DNA of 64,000 nt from the NCBI GenBank assembly GCA_903822185.1, contig CAIJOA010000020.1:1-64000 (forward strand). The letters are read 5' to 3'. This DNA is from an uncultured Rhodospirillales bacterium (lineage in GTDB: Bacteria > Pseudomonadota > Alphaproteobacteria > ATCC43930 > CGMCC-115725). Positions within the stretch are counted from its first letter, which is position 1. Each line of letters begins with the position of its first letter. This document shows positions 1-8,037 of this stretch, piece by piece. Below the pieces are notes generated by a model. That model was not told the origin of the DNA and ran no database searches. It worked only from the letters and a program-made list of their open reading frames with translations. The position numbers and the translations under genes are program-made.

Positions 1-1
1 G

Positions 2-1321
2 CTGCGCGAATTCATCGCCTTGCGCGATGCCCTGTCAATCGCGGCGGCACAGGTGCGGTTGAACAACGATGTCCTCGAAGCAAAGGTCGCGCAGCGGACC
101 CATGAACTGGCCGAGGCTAATACCGCCTTGACCGCGCAGATGGCCGCACGCGAACAGATCGAAAGTCAGCTTCGTCAGTCGCAGAAAATGGAAGCCGTGG
201 GACAGTTGACCGGCGGCATCGCGCATGACTTCAACAACATGCTGTCGATCGTCATCTCCAGCCTCAATCTTTTGCAGCGGCGGATGGAACGCGGCGACAC
301 CAATATCGGGCGCTTCGTCGATTCCGCGATGGAAGGCGCGCAACGCGCCGCAACCTTGACCAGCCGCCTGCTCGCCTTCTCGCGGCAGCAGCCGCTGGCA
401 CCGCAGATCATCGATCTCAATCGCTTGGTCGCCGATATGTCGGAGTTGCTGCGGCGGACGCTGGGCGAGTCGATCAAGATAGAGACGGTGCTTGGCGCCG
501 GGCTTTGGCGGAATCACACCGATCCGGCTCAGATTGAAAACGCGGTGCTCAATCTCGCCGTCAATGCGCGCGACGCCATGCCCGAGGGCGGGCGGCTGAC
601 GATCGAAACCGCCAACGCTTTTCTCGATGAAAAATATGTCGCGTCACTCGACGGCGTCGCGTCCGGTCAATACGTCCAGATCGCCGTGACCGACACTGGC
701 GGCGGCATGACCGAAGACGTCATCAACCATGCCTTCGATCCTTTCTTCACGACGAAGAAGCTGGGCATGGGAACGGGGTTGGGGCTGTCGCAGGTCTATG
801 GCTTCGTCAAACAATCGCGCGGCCATATCAAAATCTATTCCGAGCCGGAACACGGCACGACCATCAAGATTTATCTGCCGCGTCATTACGGCGACGCACA
901 GACCGAAGCGACGCATGCGGAGGTTCCGGCCTTGCTGACAGGCTCGCCCGATGAAGTGATCCTGGTGGTCGAAGACGAGGATAAGCTGCGGCACCTGACC
1001 GTCGATACGCTGCGCGAACTTGGTTACACCGTGCTGGAAGCCAACGGCGCCGCTCAGGCGCTCGACCTGATCGACCGGCATGGCGAGATCGATCTTCTGT
1101 TTACCGACATCGTCATGCCCGAGGTCAGCGGCCGAAAGCTGGCCGACGAAGCGTTGAGAAGGCGGCCGGACCTGCGGGTTCTTTTCACCACCGGCTTTAC
1201 CCGCAACGCCGTGGTCCATAACGGCATCCTCGACACCGGCGTTAACTTTTTGCCCAAGCCCTTCTCGATGGAAGACCTGGCCGCCAAGATCCGCCAGGCC
1301 CTCTCCGACGATCGGCCATGA
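2..1321 (+). CDS. Hybrid histidine kinase with C-terminal receiver (5'-truncated by window edge)
   Basis: The reading frame is open to the left edge, so the N-terminus lies outside the window; the TTG at 20 is only the first start-like codon inside it. Residue numbers are counted from that TTG. A coiled-coil linker leads into a HisKA domain with the phospho-acceptor His69 in GGIAHDFNN. The ATPase domain follows, with N-box NLAVNARDAMP, G1 DTGGGM, F-box FDPFFTTK and G2 GMGTGLGLS. A receiver domain closes the protein, with phospho-acceptor Asp363 (FTDIVMP) and Lys413 (PKPF). It should autophosphorylate and pass phosphate to its own receiver or to partners. The sensory part is not visible, so no signal can be named. 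Hybrid kinases of this type with the HDFNN box are common in Alphaproteobacteria. Confidence 0.93.
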   Translation: MREFIALRDALSIAAAQVRLNNDVLEAKVAQRTHELAEANTALTAQMAAREQIESQLRQSQKMEAVGQLTGGIAHDFNNMLSIVISSLNLLQRRMERGDTNIGRFVDSAMEGAQRAATLTSRLLAFSRQQPLAPQIIDLNRLVADMSELLRRTLGESIKIETVLGAGLWRNHTDPAQIENAVLNLAVNARDAMPEGGRLTIETANAFLDEKYVASLDGVASGQYVQIAVTDTGGGMTEDVINHAFDPFFTTKKLGMGTGLGLSQVYGFVKQSRGHIKIYSEPEHGTTIKIYLPRHYGDAQTEATHAEVPALLTGSPDEVILVVEDEDKLRHLTVDTLRELGYTVLEANGAAQALDLIDRHGEIDLLFTDIVMPEVSGRKLADEALRRRPDLRVLFTTGFTRNAVVHNGILDTGVNFLPKPFSMEDLAAKIRQALSDDRP

Positions 1322-1461
1322 AAGCGTTGTCAAAGAGTCACACCGCCCCGAAGAACACACAATTACCGGTTATCCGATCAGTGAAGCACGACCCGATTTC
1401 CCCTATCCTTGGGGTATCGTGAAGAATCGGAACCCACCCGCTCGTCAGATGATTATCATGT

Positions 1462-1479
1462 GCCGTGATACGACACGGC
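1462..1479. other. Small perfect stem-loop upstream of the gene at 1499
   Basis: GCCGTG and CACGGC are exact inverted repeats separated by six bases. The element sits 20 bases before the GTG start at 1499, just upstream of the GGAG at 1485-1488. No T-run follows, so it is not a typical terminator. It could be an operator half-site pair or a leader hairpin. Confidence 0.3.
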
Positions 1480-1498
1480 CTTCCGGAGAAGTTTCAGC

Positions 1499-1846
1499 GT
1501 GATCGCAAAGAAGATAGTCGAAAAGGCAGTGGAAGGCGGCTGGCGGTATTCCTGCTCGCCGACGATTTTCACTTCCCTCGGCGACGGCACGAAATGCGAT
1601 TACACCGGCGCCAACGAGCATTGGTCGGTCTGGATTCGGGTGGATAACGGCTCATCCATCTGCGTGCCGCACGAGCAGACCGTGCTGACCCGCGAATTCT
1701 GGCAAGGTCTGGCGAAGTCCCTGCGCTGGAACAAGACCGATCAGGCTTATCTCGAAAAGGCGGAGCAATTCTATCGCCTGCTGTTGATCGGCGGCGATAC
1801 AGCCGGATTCTGGGACGATTTGCTGAAAGAATCCGTGGCGGCCTAA
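1499..1846 (+). CDS. Hypothetical 115-residue protein
   Basis: I do not recognise this family. The protein is soluble-looking, with no signal peptide or membrane segment. It is rich in aromatic residues, with several Trp and Tyr (GGWRYSC, EHWSVWIRV, EFWQGLAKSL, GFWDDLLKE). The start is a GTG at 1499 with a GGAG about ten bases upstream; no better start lies downstream in the conserved-looking N-terminus. It stands alone between the hybrid kinase and the monooxygenase gene. Codon use resembles its neighbours, which supports a real gene. Confidence 0.6.
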   Translation: MIAKKIVEKAVEGGWRYSCSPTIFTSLGDGTKCDYTGANEHWSVWIRVDNGSSICVPHEQTVLTREFWQGLAKSLRWNKTDQAYLEKAEQFYRLLLIGGDTAGFWDDLLKESVAA

Positions 1847-1920
1847 CCCACCGGCTCCATTCCATCGCGCTTTACCCTTGGCGACCCTGCGCATAAGCTT
1901 TGTGGCGGGAAGGAAACGCC

Positions 1921-3039
1921 ATGAACGATACCAATCCGCTGTTTGGCCGGAACCGGCTGAAGCTTGGCCTTTTCGGCGTCAATGTCAGCAACGGCTGCGC
2001 CGTCACAACCGTGCCGGAGCGGTTCGGCGCGACTTGGCCCGAAGCCCTTGCCATCGCCCAGATGGCCGATGGTTTCGGTTTCGAGGCTCTGGTTCCGGTC
2101 GCGCGCTGGAAGGGTTTCGGCGGCGAGACCAACATGAACGGCACCAATTTCGACACTTACACGTGGGCCGCGGGCATCGCCCAAGCGACCAAGCGCATCG
2201 GCGTCCTGACCACCTCGCATGTGCCGACGGTGCATCCGATCATGGCCGCCAAGCAATCGACCACCGTCGATCACATCAGCAACGGCCGTTTCGCTCTCAA
2301 CATCGTTTGCGGCTGGTTCGCGCCGGAACTCGAAATGTTCGGCCGCGACATCATGGAACACGACACACGGTACGATTACGCCGCCGAGTGGATCGAGATC
2401 ATGAAGCTGTTGTGGTCGCGCGAAGATGAATTCGATTACGAGGGAAAATTCATCCGCGTCAAAAAAGGCTTCGCCATGCCGAAGCCGATCCAGAAGCCGT
2501 TTCCGCCGCTGATGAACGCCGGCAGTTCCGGCAAGGGACGCGACTTCGCGGCGAAATATGCGGATATCGCGTTCCTCCATATCGACGCCAGCGACCTCGA
2601 TAAGGCCAAGGCGCATATCGACAGTTATCGCAAGCTAGCGCGCGAAGAATATGGCCGCGAGATTCACATCTGGTCGAATTGCCATGTGACCCAACGCGAC
2701 ACGCAGAAAGAAGCCGAGGATTATCTGCAGCATTACGTCGTAACCAAAGGCGACGATGTCGCCGCGGAGAACATCCTCGCTATCCAGGGCGTCCAGATGC
2801 AGCGCCTGCTGAGCGAAGAGCGCGAATACCGTAAGTTCAACGTTAAGGCCGGCTGGGGCGGCATGCCGTTGGTCGGCACCGCCGATCACATCGTCGAGAA
2901 GCTTATCAAGCTGAGCAGCATCGGCCTCGATGGCATTCTGCTGAGCTGGGTCGATTATCTCGACGGGATGAGGCGCTGGCACCGCGACGTGACACCACGA
3001 TTGGAGCAGGCCGGATTACGCTTGCCGCTGACCGATTAG
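1921..3039 (+). CDS. LLM class flavin-dependent monooxygenase (luciferase-like)
   Basis: This is a 372-residue TIM-barrel flavoenzyme of the bacterial luciferase superfamily, close in style to the SfnG/RutA-type two-component monooxygenases. Visible family features are the N-terminal GLFGVNVSNG strand, the mid-protein NIVCGWFAPELEMFG segment, and PPLMNAGSSGKGRDFAAKYADIAF as the phosphate-binding side of the barrel (quoted only as family landmarks at residues ~195-220). Such enzymes use reduced FMN and oxygen to oxidise small organic substrates and need a separate flavin reductase, which is not seen nearby. ATG 1921 is chosen over an in-frame GTG at 1900 because AAGGAAA lies just before it. 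It heads a group of oxidative catabolic genes. Confidence 0.88.
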   Translation: MNDTNPLFGRNRLKLGLFGVNVSNGCAVTTVPERFGATWPEALAIAQMADGFGFEALVPVARWKGFGGETNMNGTNFDTYTWAAGIAQATKRIGVLTTSHVPTVHPIMAAKQSTTVDHISNGRFALNIVCGWFAPELEMFGRDIMEHDTRYDYAAEWIEIMKLLWSREDEFDYEGKFIRVKKGFAMPKPIQKPFPPLMNAGSSGKGRDFAAKYADIAFLHIDASDLDKAKAHIDSYRKLAREEYGREIHIWSNCHVTQRDTQKEAEDYLQHYVVTKGDDVAAENILAIQGVQMQRLLSEEREYRKFNVKAGWGGMPLVGTADHIVEKLIKLSSIGLDGILLSWVDYLDGMRRWHRDVTPRLEQAGLRLPLTD

Positions 3040-3062
3040 CCCGCGAGCGCCAATTCATTTTT

Positions 3063-3148
3063 ATTCGTCACCCCCGCGAAAGCGGGGGGTCCATCTATCA
3101 ACGACACGGTTTGCGCCATGGATTCCCGCTTTGGCGGGAATGACGAAT
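3063..3148. repeat. Intergenic palindromic repeat, CGTCAyyCCCGC family
   Basis: Two arms (3063-3094 and 3118-3148) are imperfect inverted copies: ATTCGTCACCCCCGCGAAAG on the left and its counterpart ending in GGGAATGACGAAT on the right. Each arm itself contains the CCCGC-GAAAGCGGG hairpin. The element fills the space between two convergent genes and touches the stop codon of the minus-strand gene. This is a widespread alphaproteobacterial type of dispersed hairpin and may help end transcription on both strands. Confidence 0.8.
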
Positions 3149-4104
3149 TATAAGGGGCGCTTCAAACTCGGCATCAGTCGCAGCGCGTTCTCATATTCGA
3201 TCGCGCGAATATCGGCAGCGCTGAGCCCAAGCCCAGCTAGGCCATCGACCGTGCTTTCCGGCTTCACGTAGGGAACGTCCGTCCCGAACAAAAGCTTTAC
3301 CGCGGTCGTCAGCGCCAGCAGCGCCGCCATCGCCGGCGGATTAGTCACCGACACGACGTCGAAATTGAGTTTGCGGAATTCGGCAATGGCGCCGTCTGGC
3401 ATCAGTTCGGCAAGATCCTTGCGGACATTCACCAGATTGGCGACGCGATGCGCCAGCATGGGGATGGTGCCGCCGCCGTGCGAGAAGATAAAGTTGATAT
3501 CCGGGCAACGCTTTACCGTGCCGCCATAGACGAGACTCATGATCGCCCGCGTCGTATCGAACGGATATTCGATCATCGGCGCGTTGAGATCGGGCAGCAG
3601 ATTGCTGCAGCAGCCCGGCACCGTCGGATGAAAAAAGATCGTCGCCTTACGGCGGTTCAATTCGTCGAACACCGGCGCGAACGCCGGATCGCCCGGCCAT
3701 TGCGTTTCGTAACTCGTCTGCATCTTGAAGCCATCGCATTTCAAGACGTCGGCGGCATATTCGATTTCCTTGAGGCACAGATCGACATGCGGCAGCGGCA
3801 ACAACGCGAACATACCGAAACGGCCTGGGTGATCGACCGTCAATCGCGCGGCGAACTCGTTGCAGTCGCGCGCCAACGCATGCGCGCGCGCCGGATCGTC
3901 CGGGCGCGTGATCACTGTCGAGATCGACGTGACGGTCGTCGCGATGCCGGCGCGGTCCATCGCGTCGAGCGACATGCTGGGCGTCCATTGCGCGATGGTA
4001 TCGAAGCCGAGCGCGCGGCCTGCCATCCGCTCACGCTCTTCGTCGATCCAGCGCGGCGGCAGGATGTGATGATGGACGTCGATGCGATGCGGTGCCGTGC
4101 TCAT
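3148..4104 (-). CDS. Amidohydrolase family protein, ACMSD/gamma-resorcylate decarboxylase type
   Basis: This 318-residue protein belongs to the amidohydrolase-2 fold. The metal-binding HxH lies at the very N-terminus (DVHHHILPP, residues 10-17). The later landmarks are FFHPT, FSHGGGTIP and the catalytic-Asp segment FGTDVPYVKPEST. Members include aminocarboxymuconate-semialdehyde decarboxylase and hydroxybenzoate decarboxylases, which remove CO2 from aromatic or muconate acids using a divalent metal, and also some hydrolases. The gene runs opposite to the flanking oxygenase genes, back to back with the flavoprotein at 4221. A decarboxylase or ring-cleavage-product hydrolase role fits the context; the substrate is unknown. 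Confidence 0.87.
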   Translation of the reverse strand: MSTAPHRIDVHHHILPPRWIDEERERMAGRALGFDTIAQWTPSMSLDAMDRAGIATTVTSISTVITRPDDPARAHALARDCNEFAARLTVDHPGRFGMFALLPLPHVDLCLKEIEYAADVLKCDGFKMQTSYETQWPGDPAFAPVFDELNRRKATIFFHPTVPGCCSNLLPDLNAPMIEYPFDTTRAIMSLVYGGTVKRCPDINFIFSHGGGTIPMLAHRVANLVNVRKDLAELMPDGAIAEFRKLNFDVVSVTNPPAMAALLALTTAVKLLFGTDVPYVKPESTVDGLAGLGLSAADIRAIEYENALRLMPSLKRPL

Positions 4105-4220
4105 GATGTCTTCCTCCCGACTCTTTTAGATTTCTATCGGCCAGCTTAGCAGAAGCGCGTCCTTGTCCGCCAAAGTCGTTCTGCTAACGTCGATAACAAT
4201 AAAAGATAGGGAGACCGCCA

Positions 4221-5414
4221 ATGACCGAAACCGCGGCATCGCTGCTGGCCAAGGCAAAAGAGCTCGCACCGTTCTTCAGCGCGAATGCGCCGCGCAACGA
4301 AGCCGCCGGGATGCTGGTACCCGAAACCATCGACGCGCTGAAAAGCAGCGGCCTCTTTCACATGCTGGTCCCAAGCTGCTTCGGCGGCGTCGAGGTCGAT
4401 CCGGTCCAAGCGCTCGAAATCATCGAGGCGGTCAGCTACGGCGACGGCTCGACCGGTTGGGTGCTGATGGCGGCGCAGATCTGCACCGGCGCGGCCGCGG
4501 CCTATCTTCCACCCGAGACGGCGAAGGCGCTGTTTACGAACGCGACACCGGTCGTGGCAGGACAGGGAGCGCCGAACGGCCGCGCCGTTCGCGATGGTGA
4601 CGGCTTTCGTCTCAGCGGCAAGTGGGGCTATGCCAGCGGGCTGCGTCACGCTGATTACATTCATACCGGCGGTACGGTGATCGAGGACGGCAAGCCGCGC
4701 CTGATCCCCGGCACCAACCAGCCGGATTACCGTACCTTCATCGTCCCCGTGCGCGACGCCAAGTTTGAGGGAAACTGGGACGTGATGGGTTTGAAGGCGA
4801 CGGGCAGCATCGATTACAGCATCGACAATGTCTTCGTGCCCGAAGCCTTCACCCATTCGCCGATATCGACCACGCCCAACCAGGGCGGAAGCTTCTTCCA
4901 TCTCGGCCTGCTCGCCATGACATCGATCGGCCATAGCGGCTTTGCCCTCGGCGTCGGCCGGCGGGCGCTCGATGAGTTGGCCGCGCTGATGCAGCAGAAA
5001 GCGCCGCGGCGCGGCTTCCTGCCGCCGGTCGCGGAGACGGACGGTTTCCAGGAACGCTTTGGCGCGGCCGAGGCGGATCTTCGCGCGGCCCGCGCCTTCA
5101 TTTATGAAATCTGGGGCGATATCCGCGACACGGTTCAACGCGGCGATCCATTGAGCACGCGGCAGATGACCTTGCAGCGGCTTGCCCTCAACCATGTCAC
5201 CACGGCCGTCGCCGAGATCGTCACCTTCACCTACAAAGCCGCCGGCGGAGTCGCCCTGCGCGAGAGCGTCGTGCAACGCTGTTTCCGCGACATGTTCGCC
5301 GGGACACAGCATTTCCTCACCACGCCCACCGTCCTCAAAGAGTGCGGCCGGGAACTGGCCGGGCTGGCCGATGGGCAGGTTTGGAATATCTTGGGCCTCG
5401 TGGATCGTCCCTGA
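4221..5414 (+). CDS. Acyl-CoA dehydrogenase-fold flavin monooxygenase (HsaA/DszC-like)
   Basis: This 397-residue protein has the acyl-CoA dehydrogenase fold. The N-terminal helical domain carries LVPSCFGGVEVDP, the central sheet carries GKWGYASGLRHADYI and GLKATGSIDY, and the C-terminal helices resemble those of group D flavin monooxygenases (HsaA, DszC, HpaB-like). In these enzymes FMNH2 from a partner reductase activates oxygen to hydroxylate aromatic or sulfur compounds. The dehydrogenase catalytic Glu pattern is not evident, which favours the monooxygenase reading. GGGAG precedes ATG 4221. It is followed 93 bases later by a second luciferase-like monooxygenase on the same strand, so the two may be cotranscribed. 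No reductase gene is adjacent. Confidence 0.84.
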   Translation: MTETAASLLAKAKELAPFFSANAPRNEAAGMLVPETIDALKSSGLFHMLVPSCFGGVEVDPVQALEIIEAVSYGDGSTGWVLMAAQICTGAAAAYLPPETAKALFTNATPVVAGQGAPNGRAVRDGDGFRLSGKWGYASGLRHADYIHTGGTVIEDGKPRLIPGTNQPDYRTFIVPVRDAKFEGNWDVMGLKATGSIDYSIDNVFVPEAFTHSPISTTPNQGGSFFHLGLLAMTSIGHSGFALGVGRRALDELAALMQQKAPRRGFLPPVAETDGFQERFGAAEADLRAARAFIYEIWGDIRDTVQRGDPLSTRQMTLQRLALNHVTTAVAEIVTFTYKAAGGVALRESVVQRCFRDMFAGTQHFLTTPTVLKECGRELAGLADGQVWNILGLVDRP

Positions 5415-5507
5415 GGCGAAGACTCGTAGGGCTGGAAATTCCGTGGGCGGATCGGTAGGTTTCCGAGAGTCGCGATACACGTAAAAGCAGGTCCGGAGGA
5501 AACGTTC

Positions 5508-6548
5508 ATGGATTTCGGGATTTTTTCGAATAGCCGGCGCCCGACCCGCGCCCTGGCGGATTCCTGGACCCGTGACATCGAGGAAATTCAGGTCGCCGAC
5601 CAGTTGGGCATGAACGTCGCCTGGATCAGCGAGCATCAATCGCCCGCCGAATTGATCATCTGCAAAGCCGCCGGCGTGACCAAGAACATCAAGCTGGGCT
5701 CGGCCGTGCGCCCGCTGGCCTATTACCACCCGCTGCAAGTCGCGATCGAGGCCAACGCCTGCGATCAGCTGACCAACGGGCGTTACCAACTGGGCGTCGG
5801 CTTTGGTTTTTACCCGGCGCAAATGCAGCAGCGCGGGCTCGATTTCGCCAAGACGCGCGACATGATGCACACCTCGGTCGAGCTGATCCTGAAGTTGTGG
5901 AACAGCAAAGAGCCGATCGATTTCGACGGCCCGTTCTGGACCGGCCGCGCGATGGAAGCGAAGCCCGAACCGGTGCAGAAGCCGCATCCGCCGATCGGCA
6001 TCGCCCTCAGCAAGACCGCGTCCTCGGCCCAGCTCGCGGGACGGTTGGGCCTCCTGCCTCTGACGGGCGATTTCATTCCCGTGCCGCGCCTCAAAATGAT
6101 GGGCGACGCTTTCGTCGCCGCGCAGGTCGCCGCCGGCAAGCCCGCGCGCCGCAAGGATCTGCACGCGACCCGCGTCATCTATGTCGCCGAGACCGATGCG
6201 AAGGCGCGCGAGGATATGCGCGAGTCCTATGAAGAAACCATCCGCTGGGAAATCAAGAACACGCCGCATCATCAGGTCGAGCGCATTCCCGAAGGCGGCA
6301 CGCTCAACGACATCACCTATGATTACCTGATCGAGACCGGCAACCTGTTCATCGGCAGCCCGGAGACGGTCCAGAAGCGCATCGCCGATTTCTACGACAA
6401 GAGCGGCGGCTTCGGCACGCTGATGTTCCACGCTGGCCGCGACTATGCGACGCCGGAAAAACTCAGCCGCTCGATGAAACTGTTCATGGACGAAGTCGCG
6501 CCGCGCATCCGCCATCTCGATCCCGATCAGGCGCTCGCAGCGGAATAA
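5508..6548 (+). CDS. LLM class flavin-dependent monooxygenase (second copy type)
   Basis: This 346-residue luciferase-superfamily protein starts MDFGIFSNSRRP and shows the family pattern: WISEHQSPAELIICKAAGV near residues 43-61, RPLAYYHPLQVAIEANACDQ with the family's early barrel strands, and a QLGVGFGFYPAQM turn. The C-terminal GSPETVQKRIADFYDKSGGF segment is typical. It is not a close duplicate of the enzyme at 1921. GGAGGAAA just before ATG 5508 is a strong ribosome site. Reaction: FMNH2/F420-type dependent oxidation; the cofactor cannot be told from sequence alone, though the proteobacterial setting favours FMN. Confidence 0.88.
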   Translation: MDFGIFSNSRRPTRALADSWTRDIEEIQVADQLGMNVAWISEHQSPAELIICKAAGVTKNIKLGSAVRPLAYYHPLQVAIEANACDQLTNGRYQLGVGFGFYPAQMQQRGLDFAKTRDMMHTSVELILKLWNSKEPIDFDGPFWTGRAMEAKPEPVQKPHPPIGIALSKTASSAQLAGRLGLLPLTGDFIPVPRLKMMGDAFVAAQVAAGKPARRKDLHATRVIYVAETDAKAREDMRESYEETIRWEIKNTPHHQVERIPEGGTLNDITYDYLIETGNLFIGSPETVQKRIADFYDKSGGFGTLMFHAGRDYATPEKLSRSMKLFMDEVAPRIRHLDPDQALAAE

Positions 6549-6575
6549 AGAAGGTCGATTGCACTCGACCCCGAG

Positions 6576-6667
6576 CCCTTCGACAAGCTCAGGGTGAGGT
6601 GAAAGCGAGACTGGCCCTTCGGTCGATGCCCGACACAGACCATCCTCACCCTGAGCCTGTCGAAGGG
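6576..6667. repeat. Intergenic palindromic repeat, CCTTCGACAAGCTCAGG family
   Basis: Arms at 6576-6599 and 6644-6667 are 24-base inverted copies with one mismatch (CTTGTCGAAGGG versus CCTGTCGAAGGG when aligned). The 44-base loop has no other visible feature. It lies between a stop codon at 6548 and the next gene. This is a repeat type known from many proteobacterial genomes; one copy is seen here. Confidence 0.85.
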
Positions 6668-6822
6668 CGCTGGATGAAATTGCAACGAAACGACAAACGG
6701 CGCAGATGATCTCCGCGCCGTTTTCATTTGTCCGCGATGGCACGCTTGCCGTCAACCTTCCAGTGTGGCCAAATCAGTCTCACAGCGGCTTTCGAAATGC
6801 CGCGACGATTTGGAGGAACACC

Positions 6823-7947
6823 TTGAAACATTGGCTGATCGCCGCCTTGCTGCTCGCCGCCACACCCGCCTTTGCGCAGGAAGCGGCGCCGGAAATACCG
6901 TTCGATTCCGCACCCGACTTCCTCAAGCTGCCCAAGGACATGTATCTGGGCGAAGCCTCGGCGGTCGCGGTCAATTCCAAGGGCCATATCTTCGTCTTCT
7001 CGCGCGGCGGGTCCAGCATGGGGCCGGCCTTTGCCGAGACGGCGGCGCAGTTGCTGGAATTTGCGCCGAACGGTCAGTTCGTGCGCGAGATCGGCAAGAA
7101 TCTTTATGCCTGGTCCTTCGCCCATGGCGTGAAGATCGACCGGCACGACAATATCTGGGCCATCGATAAAGGCTCGGACATGATCGTCAAGTTCAAGCCC
7201 GACGGCCGCGTCGATATGGTGTTCGGCCGCAAGCAGGAAGCGTCGGACGACGATACCGCGCCGCTGAAACATCCGAACCCGCCACTGCCCGCGGTCGATG
7301 GCCGCTTCCGCCAGCCGACCGACGTCGCCTTCGACCAGCACGACAATGTCTTCATCAGCGACGGCTACATCAATTCGCGCATCGCCAAGATCAACAAGGA
7401 CGGCTTCTGGGTGAAGTCCTGGGGCGATCGCGGCAGCGAGCCGGGCCAGTTCAGCACCGCCCACGGCATCGGCACCGACGCCCAAGGAAACGTCTATGTC
7501 GCCGACCGCAGCAACCGCCGCATCCAGGTCTTCGACGGCGACGGCAAATTCCTGCGCCAGTTCAGCATCGACCAGCCGGTGCCCGCCGACGCTTACGAGA
7601 TCATCGGCAACAAGCCGGCGGATTCGATGGCTGCGGGCACGCCGCCCCTGCTGAAGCCGGGCGCGCCTTGGGTTATCTGCATCAGCCCGCCGCCGCATCA
7701 GTTCCTCTTCACCGCCGATGCCTTCCCGGGCCGGGTCTATAAAATGACCCTCGACGGCAAGGTGGTCGGAATGCTGGGCAAGGCCGGGCGGCAGTTGAAG
7801 CAGTTCGGCTGGATTCACGGCATGGCCTGCCCGAACGAGAACACCCTGTTCGTGGCCGAGGCGCTGAATTGGCGGGTCCAGAAACTGACCCTTCACCCGG
7901 CGAAAACGGCCCAAGCCGACACCGCGAAGACCGCCAAGGCCAAATGA
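6823..7947 (+). CDS. Exported NHL-repeat beta-propeller protein (PAL/SMP-30-like)
   Basis: The start is a TTG at 6823, preceded by GGAGGA at 6812-6817; it gives a clean signal peptide (MKHWLIAALLLAATPAFAQ) and a 374-residue precursor. The earlier ATG at 6706 would place about 39 unlikely residues ahead of that signal peptide. The mature part carries NHL-type blades: GEASAVAVNSKGHIFVFSR, QPTDVAFDQHDNVFISDGY, STAHGIGTDAQGNVYVADR. This architecture resembles peptidyl-hydroxyglycine lyase-like and other NHL proteins. A periplasmic binding or lyase role is possible, but nothing proves catalysis. It ends with an Ala/Lys-rich tail. Confidence 0.82.
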   Translation: MKHWLIAALLLAATPAFAQEAAPEIPFDSAPDFLKLPKDMYLGEASAVAVNSKGHIFVFSRGGSSMGPAFAETAAQLLEFAPNGQFVREIGKNLYAWSFAHGVKIDRHDNIWAIDKGSDMIVKFKPDGRVDMVFGRKQEASDDDTAPLKHPNPPLPAVDGRFRQPTDVAFDQHDNVFISDGYINSRIAKINKDGFWVKSWGDRGSEPGQFSTAHGIGTDAQGNVYVADRSNRRIQVFDGDGKFLRQFSIDQPVPADAYEIIGNKPADSMAAGTPPLLKPGAPWVICISPPPHQFLFTADAFPGRVYKMTLDGKVVGMLGKAGRQLKQFGWIHGMACPNENTLFVAEALNWRVQKLTLHPAKTAQADTAKTAKAK

Positions 7948-8037
7948 CGGGTGGGCGCGCGGCGTGGGCCGCCGCGCGCTTGACCTAAACCCCGCTTCAA
8001 GCGACCCTGCGCGCCTTCAAGCAGGAAAGCCTTTGCC

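Noticed and set aside
4146-6755. 869-codon open frame on the minus strand across two flavoenzyme genes
   Set aside because: It mirrors the codon bias of the two plus-strand genes, crosses their intergenic space and a dispersed repeat, and has no recognisable domain or start site.
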